From positions 248,001 to 312,000 of the forward strand of contig JAGPNK010000012.1 of the NCBI GenBank assembly GCA_020746835.1: a stretch of 64,000 nt of DNA, written 5' to 3'. Source of the DNA: Stachybotrys elegans (Eukaryota > Ascomycota > Sordariomycetes > Hypocreales > Stachybotryaceae). Position 1 is the first letter of the stretch; the number at the start of each line of letters is the position of its first letter. The translations under genes and the position numbers were made by a program. Positions 21,701 to 30,837 of the stretch are shown here, one piece after another. The notes beneath the pieces are model-generated. The model was not told the origin of the DNA. It worked only from the letters and a program-made list of their open reading frames with translations, and did no database searches.

Positions 21701-22087
21701 AAGCCCTTCTTGCGCGACGAGTCCTTGATCTTGGCGACGACGAGGCCCAGCTCGTTGAGCGTCGTGTGGCAGTTTGCCAGGGCAATCTCGCTCTGCTGCC
21801 ACAGCCGCTCGTCGACGAGGCCGAGGTCGAACTTTTGGCAGCCCTTGAGGGTGCTGTCGATGGCTTGGAGGAAGCCCGTAAGGCTGGACAGCTCATCGCA
21901 GAGGCTGGCGAGGCGGGAGTCGGCGGTGCGCATGGAATTGGCAAAGGATGCGAGGCTCGAGGCCACCTAGGGATAGGCAAGACGGGGTCAATTGCAGGTC
22001 CTAATCTGCTTGGGGGAGGGCTTGACGTACGACGCCGGCGACTTGGAGGAGCGTTATGGTGGACGCTGTAATGGATAGCGGATCCAT
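18780..22087 (-). CDS. STAND N-terminal-domain protein with TPR region
   Basis: Three exons, 22031-22087, 21581-21966 and 18780-21519, with introns of 64 and 61 nt, encode 1060 residues. The N-terminus MDPLSITASTITLLQVAGVV and the following helices (LASLCDELSSLTGFLQAID, GFAWKARVVLDLSIYGDDL) match the fungal N-terminal domain of STAND/NLR-like proteins. In NLRs that domain precedes a nucleotide-binding module. Here no P-loop NTPase follows. Instead residues about 315-480 form helical repeats of TPR type (LKELANESMKIKDYNKAAKF, LALCYFLQRRWRLAEPLV, ALALGYLSEYAFEDALSTC). The last 550 residues are Ser/Asp/Glu-rich and mostly disordered, ending with a helical part (VTLLTLSQQSRDVRYLQARQ). A role in signalling or non-self response is possible by domain only. 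The 5' splice choices restore continuous family sequence. Confidence 0.8.
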
Positions 22088-22751
22088 GACCTTGAACTTG
22101 TGGGTTGTGAGACTGCCGTGATGGTGAGCTAGTTGTGGTCCAGAGGCTTCAAGATCATCAGCATGAGCCACTGGGAAGCAGCAGACAGAAGGTCAATTGA
22201 TCCATCAGAGCCTCGCTCTGGATGGACGGATGGATGGGCCACTCCATCCCGCTGCCATGGCACACATGCGGACCACCATGCACACAGCTTCCCCGGCATC
22301 AGCGAGGCAACCGGGCATTGTCGACAGACGGCGGGGTATTTCCAAGATGGGATATGTTCGGGAGGGAGGGGGGGGCGTCGGGAGGATCCAGCTGCGCCCC
22401 CGATTGCTACCATAAGCCCATGCAGGCTCTCATGCACATCAGCGAGCCAGCCACCCAGCCGGTGAGTATGCCTTGACATTGGAGCTGGAAAGCGGGGTGC
22501 CATCAGTCTGGTAGTGGAGATGGATGTAGGTGAGATGTGAGTGCTGACATGCATGGACACAGACAGATAGGCTCCAATTCCCATCCCATTACCATCCTGT
22601 AGCGAGTCGTAAGAATAAGGTTCTTGTTTCATTTCCAATCCCTGGTATACGCTACCTAACATCATGACTGTATTGTATTCCCCATACTCCGTATATCCCT
22701 GTATCATCTGCGCCAGTGTGTCCAAACCCCAATCGTAAAATACCTCTTCCG
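22088..22751. other. Intergenic
   Basis: Upstream of the STAND-N/TPR gene and 3' flank of the cutinase gene. A minus-strand ORF at 22129-22725 lacks a proper ATG start and any domain; I treat it as a chance frame. Confidence 0.5.
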
Positions 22752-23724
22752 TTACATCATTAGAGCCGCCACGAGCATTGGCACAACCGCAACCACCAGG
22801 CTCGGGAGATAGGTCCCCGCTGCCGCCTCGTCATCGGAGCCGCTTGATGACCCCGACGAGTTGGAAGGCGGCGACCTCAGCATCTCGTCGTACCGCCCGA
22901 CGATGAAGTTGAAGACGTCGTCGCCGTACTCGGCCACGTATTGCCCGTGGACGTCTCTGTCGTCACCCCGGTCGCAGTAGATGTCGCCCGTGTCGCAGTA
23001 CGAGACGAGGCGGTCGGCGTAGTCTTGGCAGACGCCGATGTCGTGGCGAGCAAAAATCTGTCCATTGTGAGCCTCTCCGTCCGTTGGATTCGCCCTCGTG
23101 CAGCCAGTCTTACCCCGTCATTCGTGCTCGTCCCATGGTTGTAGGGAGCCTCTGTGGTGTGCGCAGGATCTCCAAAGAGCACAATGGCGACGACTATCTC
23201 GCTGTTAGTTCAGCCCAATCCGGCATGTTCACTCAAGTTGTTACTCACCATTTTCTTGGACAATATTCGATGGAAGGGGATCATTGCGAGTCAACACTCC
23301 TGTTCCACCGCAGAATGCATCGCCGGTGAGTTGAGCGCCCTGCAATCCATCAGCAACACATCCCCAAACAGCTCGGCCGCACCGGATGCAATCTCACCTG
23401 CGAAAAGCCCATGACGGCAAAATACGATCCCGGGCAATCCGAGTGGTAGCGCGTGACAATCTCCCTCATGGCTTCCGCCCCGGCCTCCACCGACTCGGCG
23501 TAGAAGGGATCGACAAACGTCGCGGGATACTCCAAGCCCACAACCTGCGAGCCCTGGATGCGCCCGGCCACACGGTCTGCCAACTCCCCCATCGACCCGG
23601 GCCCGTCGTCTTCATTCGTCCCGCGCGCCACAATCATGTACAGCCCGTCGGCGCACGTCGAGCTCTGCGCTGCGACGCCCGCGCCAGCCGCCAAAACGGC
23701 ACCCGCAAGCCGGCCGATACGCAT
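22752..23724 (-). CDS. Cutinase / acetylxylan-esterase family protein with GPI-type C-terminus
   Basis: Four exons, 23398-23724, 23249-23339, 23114-23193 and 22752-23057, with introns of 58, 55 and 56 nt, encode 267 residues. A signal peptide (MRIGRLAGAVLAAGAGVAAQ) precedes the alpha/beta-hydrolase core: LYMIVARGTNED, then the nucleophile elbow GFSQ-G split exactly by intron 1 (Ser108). The likely acid and base are Asp191 in YCDTGDIYC and His203 in DVHGQYV. Cutinase-family enzymes hydrolyse ester bonds of plant cutin or acetylated xylan outside the cell. The tail is a Ser/Gly/Asp linker (SSGSSSGSDDE) and a terminal hydrophobic run (LPSLVVAVVPMLVAALMM), as in GPI-anchored fungal proteins. The enzyme is therefore probably held at the wall or membrane. 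Cutinase and acetylxylan esterase cannot be told apart here. Confidence 0.87.
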
Positions 23725-24571
23725 GGTTTCGTCCTGTGAGTCGTGCAAATGTATGTGTCTAGGAAATTAGAGTTAAGAGCCGAATGCGTGCAGTCAAAAT
23801 TAAGTTCAAGGTGGAGGGGGGGGGTTTATTCGTTTTATTCTCCCTTGCATCTTCTTGACGCGCGGTCCTTGAGGCTTCACGCACACAGAATGCACCGAGC
23901 CGCCCGTCACTCGTGACCCATGCATGCATGTATCCTGCTCACAGATGCCCAGCGTATGCCCAGTCAGAAAAGTTGCCGCCCATGCCCTGAAAACAAAAAT
24001 ACGCCACGGCGGTTGGTTGTGCTTTGCTTGCGTGGCAGCCTGTGGGGCTTTTCTTGCTTTCTTTTTGTACAACCAACACCACAATTTCTTTTCCCTTTTC
24101 TGGACGGACGTAGGCGCATGGAGTTTCGGCATCCTGTTGTCTGTAATGTCCGACGCCGATCATCCTCCCATGTGTGACGGACGTGACAAATTTAGTACGG
24201 GATCGGCCACGGCACGTTTACATCACACGGCACTTGGTCACAAGAGGCGCAGTTGTCTGTATCAATCATCCGTTGGGCGTCTGCCATCTGTAGCTATCTC
24301 CGAAAACTACCTACTTTCATCGGGTTCATCCTGTCCGTTTCATCCGTCTTCCTCCCAGCAAAGTTCGAAGCGTTAAAGCGTCCAAACCCACAAGCAAAAT
24401 ATGGCCGGTTGAACAAACCACACCACCAACGCATCCTGCTTCATTGGACAAACCCGTATCCCCCCACGTTGATTGACGTATTCCACTCTGTCCCTGCAGC
24501 CGCTCTGTTCCATCCTGTCCAAATGAGACTCCAAGACGATATCCCAAACGAGACGTCTGGATGACGAGAGC
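23725..24571. other. Intergenic
   Basis: Upstream of the cutinase gene and 3' flank of the HET gene. It has a short G-run near 23816-23825. No gene supported; several overlapping ORFs of about 100 codons occur on both strands. Confidence 0.5.
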
Positions 24572-27113
24572 CTACATTAGGGCATAGGTGTACATGCCAG
24601 AGAGCGTAGAGAGAGGACACCCCGACAGGTAAGGGTCATCCCTGGGCAGCAAGGCCAGGTGGTCGAAGTGGTAGTTGCCGTTGCCAAGCACCCAGTCGCA
24701 GAACTCCCCCTTCAAGGTGACCATGCCGACCCGGCGAAAGGCCCGGACGTCCTCGTCCTTGCAGAGAATTAGGCAGTACGCGTGGCGGTTCGAGAACTCG
24801 CCGTCCGTCTTGACCGAGTAAATGAGGACTGCGAGGTAGACCTCTCGCCCACACTGAGGCGCAGTGTTGTCAATGTAGATACGGGCGCTCTGCCTCAGTG
24901 TGCGTGCGTTGGCACCCTCGCCAACATCCTTGGTCAGCGTGTAGGCCCAGCCTGGTCCGCTGGGGCGGAAGCAGTTGACACCTTGCCTCCCTGGGTCTTT
25001 CTGGGCAAAGATGCTATCCGGGCCGCGGTATTGCTCCTGGAGGTACTGGTAGTCGAGATTAGCAGTAACCAGCGGAGTGGTCAGATGGAGGCGGTTTTGC
25101 TGGAAGTGCTCTCCAAGGCAGCTGAGAGGAACAGGGCGACCCATCCTCATGGGCCCATCCGGGTCGAATGGGCTATAGCACTCCGTGGAGATGTTCCATC
25201 GGATTTCAGGGTCCTCCGTATCGTCCTCGTGGTCCGGGATAGCCCACTCAAGCTCAAAGTCCAGGGACCTCTCAGGCCTATGGGCAGCAACAGAGAGCCA
25301 GGACCAGGTGCGGACGCGGCCAATGGGCTGAAGCTTATATCCGCGGCGGCATCGCCAAAGAAGGTCATGAATAAAAACCTCGCTCCAGTGGCCAGCGATG
25401 TAGTCGTTGGGATCGACATCCTCAGCTTTGGCAAACATCTGAGCAGCGCAGTCGAGGGCTCGGAATCGCTCATAGATGGTCTCAAACTTGGTCTTGGCGA
25501 ATCGTGAACAAAAGTCGAGCCAGAAGTCGCGGCGAGACGTGTAGCACCTCACGCGGTGCAGCAGATCTCCCAGAGAGAAGGGAGGGTCCGACTCCCAGTC
25601 CTGGTACTGGAAACCGATGCACGACTCGTTGATGGCGAAATGCTCGTGGTCGACCACGGATCTCCACTAGATCTGATCCTTGGCGATGTAGAGGATGTTT
25701 CGCGAGACAAAGTGCTCGACGAACGGCCAGATGTGGTTCCACATGTCCGAGTCGCCAACCATGTGGCTGAGACCCTCGTTATCAACGATGCGGTGGCAGC
25801 CATGAGGGTGGGCAATGGGCTCATTCGTGTTCCTGTCAAACCAAGCGTGCGAGACGAGGCAGGGCTCGCGGAGCATGCTGATCTGGCCAGTAGGGTACGG
25901 GGTGCGCTTGGAGCGCCCAGCAAACGGGACGAAGAAGTTGACCTGGGCATGATGGAATGTCTGGAAGAGACTGGCAAAGGCTTCGTCTTGGTCGCTCGAA
26001 TCGTCCTGCAGGACGCAGAGGGGATAGATCCAGACATACTTGATGCCGAGAGTCGTCATCAACTCAAAGATGCGCTGGAAGCACCGAGGGAACTGGTTCG
26101 AGGGCACGTCATCCTGATACCGGGCCAGGTTTTCCGTCGTGAGCTGGGGCATGGGGATCGGAGCCAGCTTGTACGAGAGGGTGGCGTAGATGTCGTTGTC
26201 CCTACGCAAGATGTGCTCGAGGTTTCCAAACTCGGTCACGACCCTGGTGATGAACTCTGACCCGCGCCTCATGACCTTGACAAGGCGTTTGGGGACGGAC
26301 GGCACATAGTCGACGTGGAAGGAGAAGTAGGCGGGCAGAGCCAGCCAGTTCTGCAGACGTTGAATGGTGGTGCGGCGGTTGGCAGCTCGCAGCCAAGTAA
26401 GCGAGGACGCCCAGTCGTCGTTTCGATCTTGAGCAGGGTCTGTTGTACCTGTTAGCAAGCGGCATCGAAAGGGACTCAAAGGGTGGTTTCAGCTTACCGA
26501 CGGTTATCAGGTTGCCAATCTGGATGAACTCGACAAACTCAAATGGAGGACCGCGAAGGTCGTGTCGCTTCTGGATGACAATGAATGAAATCTCGTAGCG
26601 GCCCTCAGATATGGGGAGCTCGCGGATGACGGGCAGGGCATAGACGCTTCCTTCGTCAATGTCCCCATGCATTTGAGCCGGGAGAACTCGGGTATTCTTG
26701 ACTCGGGCTTGGTCCACGACGAGGGCACAGTAGGTGCAGCGCTTGCACGTCTCCTTGAGGTCCCTAATGTTGTGCCAGAGGCCGCCGATGGGATTCGGCC
26801 GCAGAATCTCTGCCTTGACGTAGTAGTCTTCAACCTTGTGGAAGATGTGCTCATTGCCCGCGTGGTGCTTGACAAGGGCCTTGAGAGCGTTGAGGCTATC
26901 GCTGACGCGGACGAGATCCCCAACAAAGAGACGCTCGCACTTATGGCAGAGCCTCACGTTTTCTGTCTCAACCTGATAGGGGTCGATGCTGTTGTCAGGG
27001 GGTGGAGGGGTAGGATCCTGACCGTCCGAGGTCAGATCAATAACGAAGCCTCCATCTCCGCTGGGGATCAAGTTGATGGGCTGAAGAGGGCCCGGGGAGA
27101 CGCGGTGTGGCAT
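24572..27113 (-). pseudogene. HET-domain (heterokaryon incompatibility) protein gene with in-frame TAG
   Basis: Exon 1 (26498-27113) and exon 2 (24572-26448) are joined by a 49-nt intron (GTAAGC...GCTAACAG) and give 831 codons. Codon 466 is TAG (25667-25669), and clear family sequence continues on both sides (NILYIAKDQI, stop, WRSVVDHEHFAINESC). The N-terminal third has Cys pairs (LCHKCERLF, CKRCTYC), as in many fungal HET proteins. The HET core is degenerate: YATLSYKLAP, LTTENLARYQDD, CFQRIFELMTTLGIKYVWIY, PLCVLQDDSSDQDEAFASLF. HET proteins trigger cell death on recognition of non-self after hyphal fusion. A single stop in otherwise intact sequence implies a recent lesion, stop read-through, or a non-consensus 54-nt in-frame intron ending at the TAG (donor GTCGAG). 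I favour a recent pseudogene. Confidence 0.75.
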
Positions 27114-28347
27114 GATTGTGCTGAGGGCAGCTTGAAGCTATGGAAGAGGGGAAGTTGGAACTTTGTATGGGAAGCACGATGAAGAGTGACGAATGTGAGT
27201 AACAGGCAGACAAGTAAAGAAAGAGATGGGATGTAGAATGTGAAAGGGGTCAGTGATCGAAGTAGAGTCAGAGATAGGGGTAGTGTACGAAAGCCTCGAT
27301 GTGTTGGAGCCTCTTGTACCTTGACGAACCTCTCTGAAGTTTGTGAAGAAGAAAGGGGAAAGGAGAAGGGGAAGAAGAACAGGTAGGATGGGGGGATTTT
27401 AAATAGTACTAGGCACGGGGGGAGTTGGGGGACTCACGCAAACAGCTGACAGAAGTGGTGCCTTCAGGTGGCCGGTTTTCGGGGCCAGCCGGAGCAACCC
27501 CCCCCCCCCCCCCCTCAGAATCAGACACGCTACCACACGGGCCCCCTCATTGGTTGCTAGGGCACTCTTTCGAGGTTCATCTACTATTGTTCCAGCTGTA
27601 TTCAGGTGTTGGGGGCATTTGCGAGGAAAGCCCTAGGGTTTGTGTTTTGAATTTCGAGGCCAAGGGGGTGTGTGTGATGTTGGTTTGTTGTAGGCTAGGC
27701 AACGACATCCCGTAGTTCCGTACAGAGTACACATAGTGAGTCAGGATGCACATTGAATGATTCCATGCCTTTATGTGTTTTGTTAGAAGCACTGTGGTGC
27801 TGGTTTGTGGGCAATGATGGTGTTGCAGACCTGGGGTTGCAGATATCAAAACATCTATATCACCACTGCACAACCCCTTGATGTTGTTCCCAGAGTACTA
27901 GTAGAGAAAGCATGAACCTGTATTGCAAAAGATTTGAGTCTGCCATGCATGTCCCAATCTCTCGACCGGAGTGGTAGATGCTGGGCAAAATTGACACTCC
28001 AAATCCATCACCGTGGGGCAACCTCCATCCAGACAATATTTTCGCAAAGAAAAGAAAACCTCTTCCCTTGCCAACAATTCCATCATCTCATTCCCATCAC
28101 TCACTCCTCAGTGCCGGAGCATTGCATATCATTTGTGTTCGGGCCACAGGCCATCCTAGCAGCCCGCGTGACTCACACTGAGCGAGGCGGTTGGCCCGTC
28201 TCACACATCATCTTATACACGCCACGACTCGCTTCTCCCCGCCAAACCAAACTTCTCCTCCTACAACCCATCCCGCACACCCTCCCCATTCTGCACCTCA
28301 CCATCTACCAATCCAAAAGCTCTCATAGCCCTATCCCGCTGCCTACC
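27114..28347. other. Divergent intergenic region with poly-C tract
   Basis: Lies between the HET gene (minus) and the nucleotidyltransferase-like gene (plus). It contains a 17-bp C homopolymer at 27498-27514 and a CT/CA-rich leader before 28348. The reading frame of the next gene extends upstream to 27934 without an ATG that fits better than the one at 28348. Confidence 0.5.
27498..27514. repeat. Poly-C homopolymer (17 bp)
   Basis: Uninterrupted run of C read from the sequence. Such runs are prone to length error in sequencing. Confidence 0.9.
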
Positions 28348-29625
28348 ATGGGCGGCAAGGTCTTCTCATCCGGGGAAGACCGGCTGTACACGCCGCGTAT
28401 GCCCAAGGACGTCTACCGCGCCGCCCGCACCTACGCCATCGCCTGCCTCAACGGCCTCTTTGTTTGCGTCTCGGGTCCCCTCGACGGCCCCGGAAAGACG
28501 ACCTGGGGCGACATCGACCTTTTCGTCCTCTGGCCCAAGGTCGACTTCATTAGTGATGGCGACGCCGCCTGGCAGATGAAGAAGGCCATGAGTGCCGTGC
28601 GCTTCCAGCACCGCAGCACCGACCTCAAGACGTGCAGCTACGCCATCCACTGGCCCGACCTGGGCTCGGATGCGGAAGAGCAGTGCGGCGACTTTGACCC
28701 CAACCGCGAGCGCTTCTGCCAGGTCGACGTCACCCTGTGCACCGATATCCACGACTTTGGCTGGAAGCTGTTCCTCGCAAGCCACGGCGACATCTGGGGC
28801 ATTCTCGGCAGCATCATCCGCCCCTTTGGCCTCACGGCCACCGACAAAGGCCTCTACCTGCGCATCCCTGAGATTGAGAACAAGGACAGGAAGCGCTCCA
28901 TGATCTTCCTGTCCAGAGACCCCGTCGAGGTCCTCAACTTCCTCGGCCTCGACGCCACCGCGGAGTACTGGCACCAGCCTTTTGGCTCGGCAGAGGACCT
29001 GTTTGAGTACGTGACCCGGTGCCGCATGTTCCACGTCGCCGACCTCGTCCCTTCGCCCTTTGACGACGACGAAGATGAGGTCAAGGCCGCCAACAGCAAG
29101 GAGCGTCGGCGCCTCTGCTTGCGGCCCGTCTACCGCCAGTGGATAGAGGATTTCCGCCCGAGCTGCCTCAATAAGAGCGAATTCCTCCGACCGCGCACCA
29201 CACGAGAAAGGATCAAGCGCGAGGCCTTTGACCAGTTCCGCGTCGGGCAAGAGTTTTTCATGCGGCGCCTGGCATTCATGAACGAGGACATCGAGCGCTT
29301 CCTCTGGAACAAGGTCATTAAGGAGAGTGTCCCAAAGCCCACGACGTCCAACCAGCACATCCGCTTCCACTACCACCTGCAGCTCCAGGCCATCAAGAGC
29401 GTCGCCCTCCACAACGACGCCTCCTACAGCGTCCGCTTCGTCTCCGACACGGAGCACCGCCGCTGGAGCGACGTCGAGCGCGTCCGCGAGTTCGTGGTAC
29501 AGCACAGGGAGACCATCGGCCGCGAGGCCTGCATCCGGCACTACCAGAACATGGAGAAGAAGGCGGAGAAGGCCAAGTTGGACGCGGCCCTCGAAGTGTG
29601 CCGCAGGAATGAGCGCCCAGCCTAG
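28348..29625 (+). CDS. Putative nucleotidyltransferase-fold protein
   Basis: Single exon, 425 residues, from the ATG at 28348 (CTACCATGG context). A helix with a small residue turn (NGLFVCVSGPLDGPGK) leads into WGDIDLFVLWP (Trp53-Gly54-Asp55-Ile56-Asp57), the hDhD signature of the polymerase-beta-like fold. A third acidic position follows in CQVDVTLC (Asp127). The three acidic residues and their spacing are what NTase enzymes use to bind metal. The rest is helical, with a charged C-terminus (NMEKKAEKAKLDAALEVCRR). I recall similar uncharacterised fungal proteins but no assigned substrate. The usual GS motif before the hDhD pair reads SGPLDGPGKTTW, longer than normal, so activity is uncertain. 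The gene is divergent from the HET gene. Confidence 0.7.
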   Translation: MGGKVFSSGEDRLYTPRMPKDVYRAARTYAIACLNGLFVCVSGPLDGPGKTTWGDIDLFVLWPKVDFISDGDAAWQMKKAMSAVRFQHRSTDLKTCSYAIHWPDLGSDAEEQCGDFDPNRERFCQVDVTLCTDIHDFGWKLFLASHGDIWGILGSIIRPFGLTATDKGLYLRIPEIENKDRKRSMIFLSRDPVEVLNFLGLDATAEYWHQPFGSAEDLFEYVTRCRMFHVADLVPSPFDDDEDEVKAANSKERRRLCLRPVYRQWIEDFRPSCLNKSEFLRPRTTRERIKREAFDQFRVGQEFFMRRLAFMNEDIERFLWNKVIKESVPKPTTSNQHIRFHYHLQLQAIKSVALHNDASYSVRFVSDTEHRRWSDVERVREFVVQHRETIGREACIRHYQNMEKKAEKAKLDAALEVCRRNERPA

Positions 29626-30678
29626 TAAACGCGCGCATTGCCAGCGAGGGGGTTGCCTTGTTCTCGCAACCGCCGTGTCACTGGCAGAGGCAGGTCCAAG
29701 AGGCGATATGAATGGAGATTGAATCACGGTCCAAGATTTTCAGATACCAAGGTCGATTTTGCTCAGTTGGTGGTATTTCATGGCGCAGGAGGATATGGTT
29801 CATGTCATTGTAGAACAAGCGACCGTTGCTAGCTATAAATTTCTCAATTTGACTCAATGCATGTGTCATGTTCTTTCGTGATCTCGCAGAATCGAGTGTT
29901 ACTGGTTGTGGCAGGACGGAAAGGTGGGAGTTGTCAAGCTTACTCCCACCACTCACAGAACACCGGCAGGCAGGTTTGGATGCAAGTGCTCCAGTTTATT
30001 CACGATCCAAGAAATGGATTGTGCTCGCACATAACCTATCTTACTGTCTCCCTGCGGCTGTGTCGAACGGGTGCCAAAGGACGAGCCTTGGTGGTCTCCC
30101 GCGCACGAACTGATCTGGTGAGGGAGTTGGCGGAAGAAGTTGACAGAGCAGTCTCAACGTCCCTGGACCGACTCCAGCCACTGCGTGACGTACCAGGACT
30201 CTATTTATATTATTTATTTAGCTCGCCGTTTGTTCATCGCTCGATGTCGTTCGCTCGGTCAATTTGTCGTTTGCTCCCATGCCCCGGTGGGATGGCGGGT
30301 ATTTTGTTTGATTTTCGCCACTGCGACAACAGCAGTCAGCCAAAGCAAATGCCACACGTTAGTGATTGCAGCTTGTTCAACAGGTCCATCTTCTTCTTTT
30401 GGTCTATTTCCAATTCTTTCGCTTTTTGTATTGGGAATTGCATTTTGTCGTCTTCGTGGAGTGTTGGGACGACTAGACGCAACAGTCTGGCTTCACCCAT
30501 GTGGGAGCGTGAGAATACTGCCACGGCGGCCCACGGCGCTTCGTTTCCTCGTTTCTGTCAATAATTTATTTGAAAGACATACAGTCCTGTGTCTGGATCT
30601 GAACAGTGGCGTCGACGTGCCATTTGAGAAGTGGAAGGGGTCGAGACTTCTTTCGTGGCGTTCGCGGAACACGACAAT

Positions 30679-30717
30679 GGGATTTCCCGATCGTGTGCCC
30701 CAAGGGGATACAGACCT
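30679..30717 (+). repeat. Dispersed repeat, copy B
   Basis: Matches copy A over GGGATTTCC, TCGTGTGCCCCAA and GGGATACAGACC, with a few substitutions, then diverges. Confidence 0.6.
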
Positions 30718-30817
30718 GGAAGGAAGTAGCCTCTCTGTCACTTTGTAGATGTTCTCAAAGCCAGGATCCATTCGCTCCAGCAAATTCCTTCGCTCTGGTT
30801 CTTGGGGTTTATTGTTT

Positions 30818-30837
30818 TCGGTTCGGTTCGGTTCGGC
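30818..30837. repeat. Pentamer repeat (GGTTC)
   Basis: Three to four tandem GGTTC units followed by GGCCG, read directly. Confidence 0.7.

Noticed and set aside
22129..22725. 198-codon minus ORF
   Set aside because: Starts at a TTG, has no domain, and lies in the gap between two genes.
27934..28347. Upstream extension of the NTase-like ORF (138 codons)
   Set aside because: No ATG in a good context and CT-rich leader-like composition; the ATG at 28348 is preferred.
28366..29727. 453-codon minus-strand ORF, Ala/Val/Glu-rich
   Set aside because: Lies antisense to the NTase-like gene and has no ATG or domain of its own.
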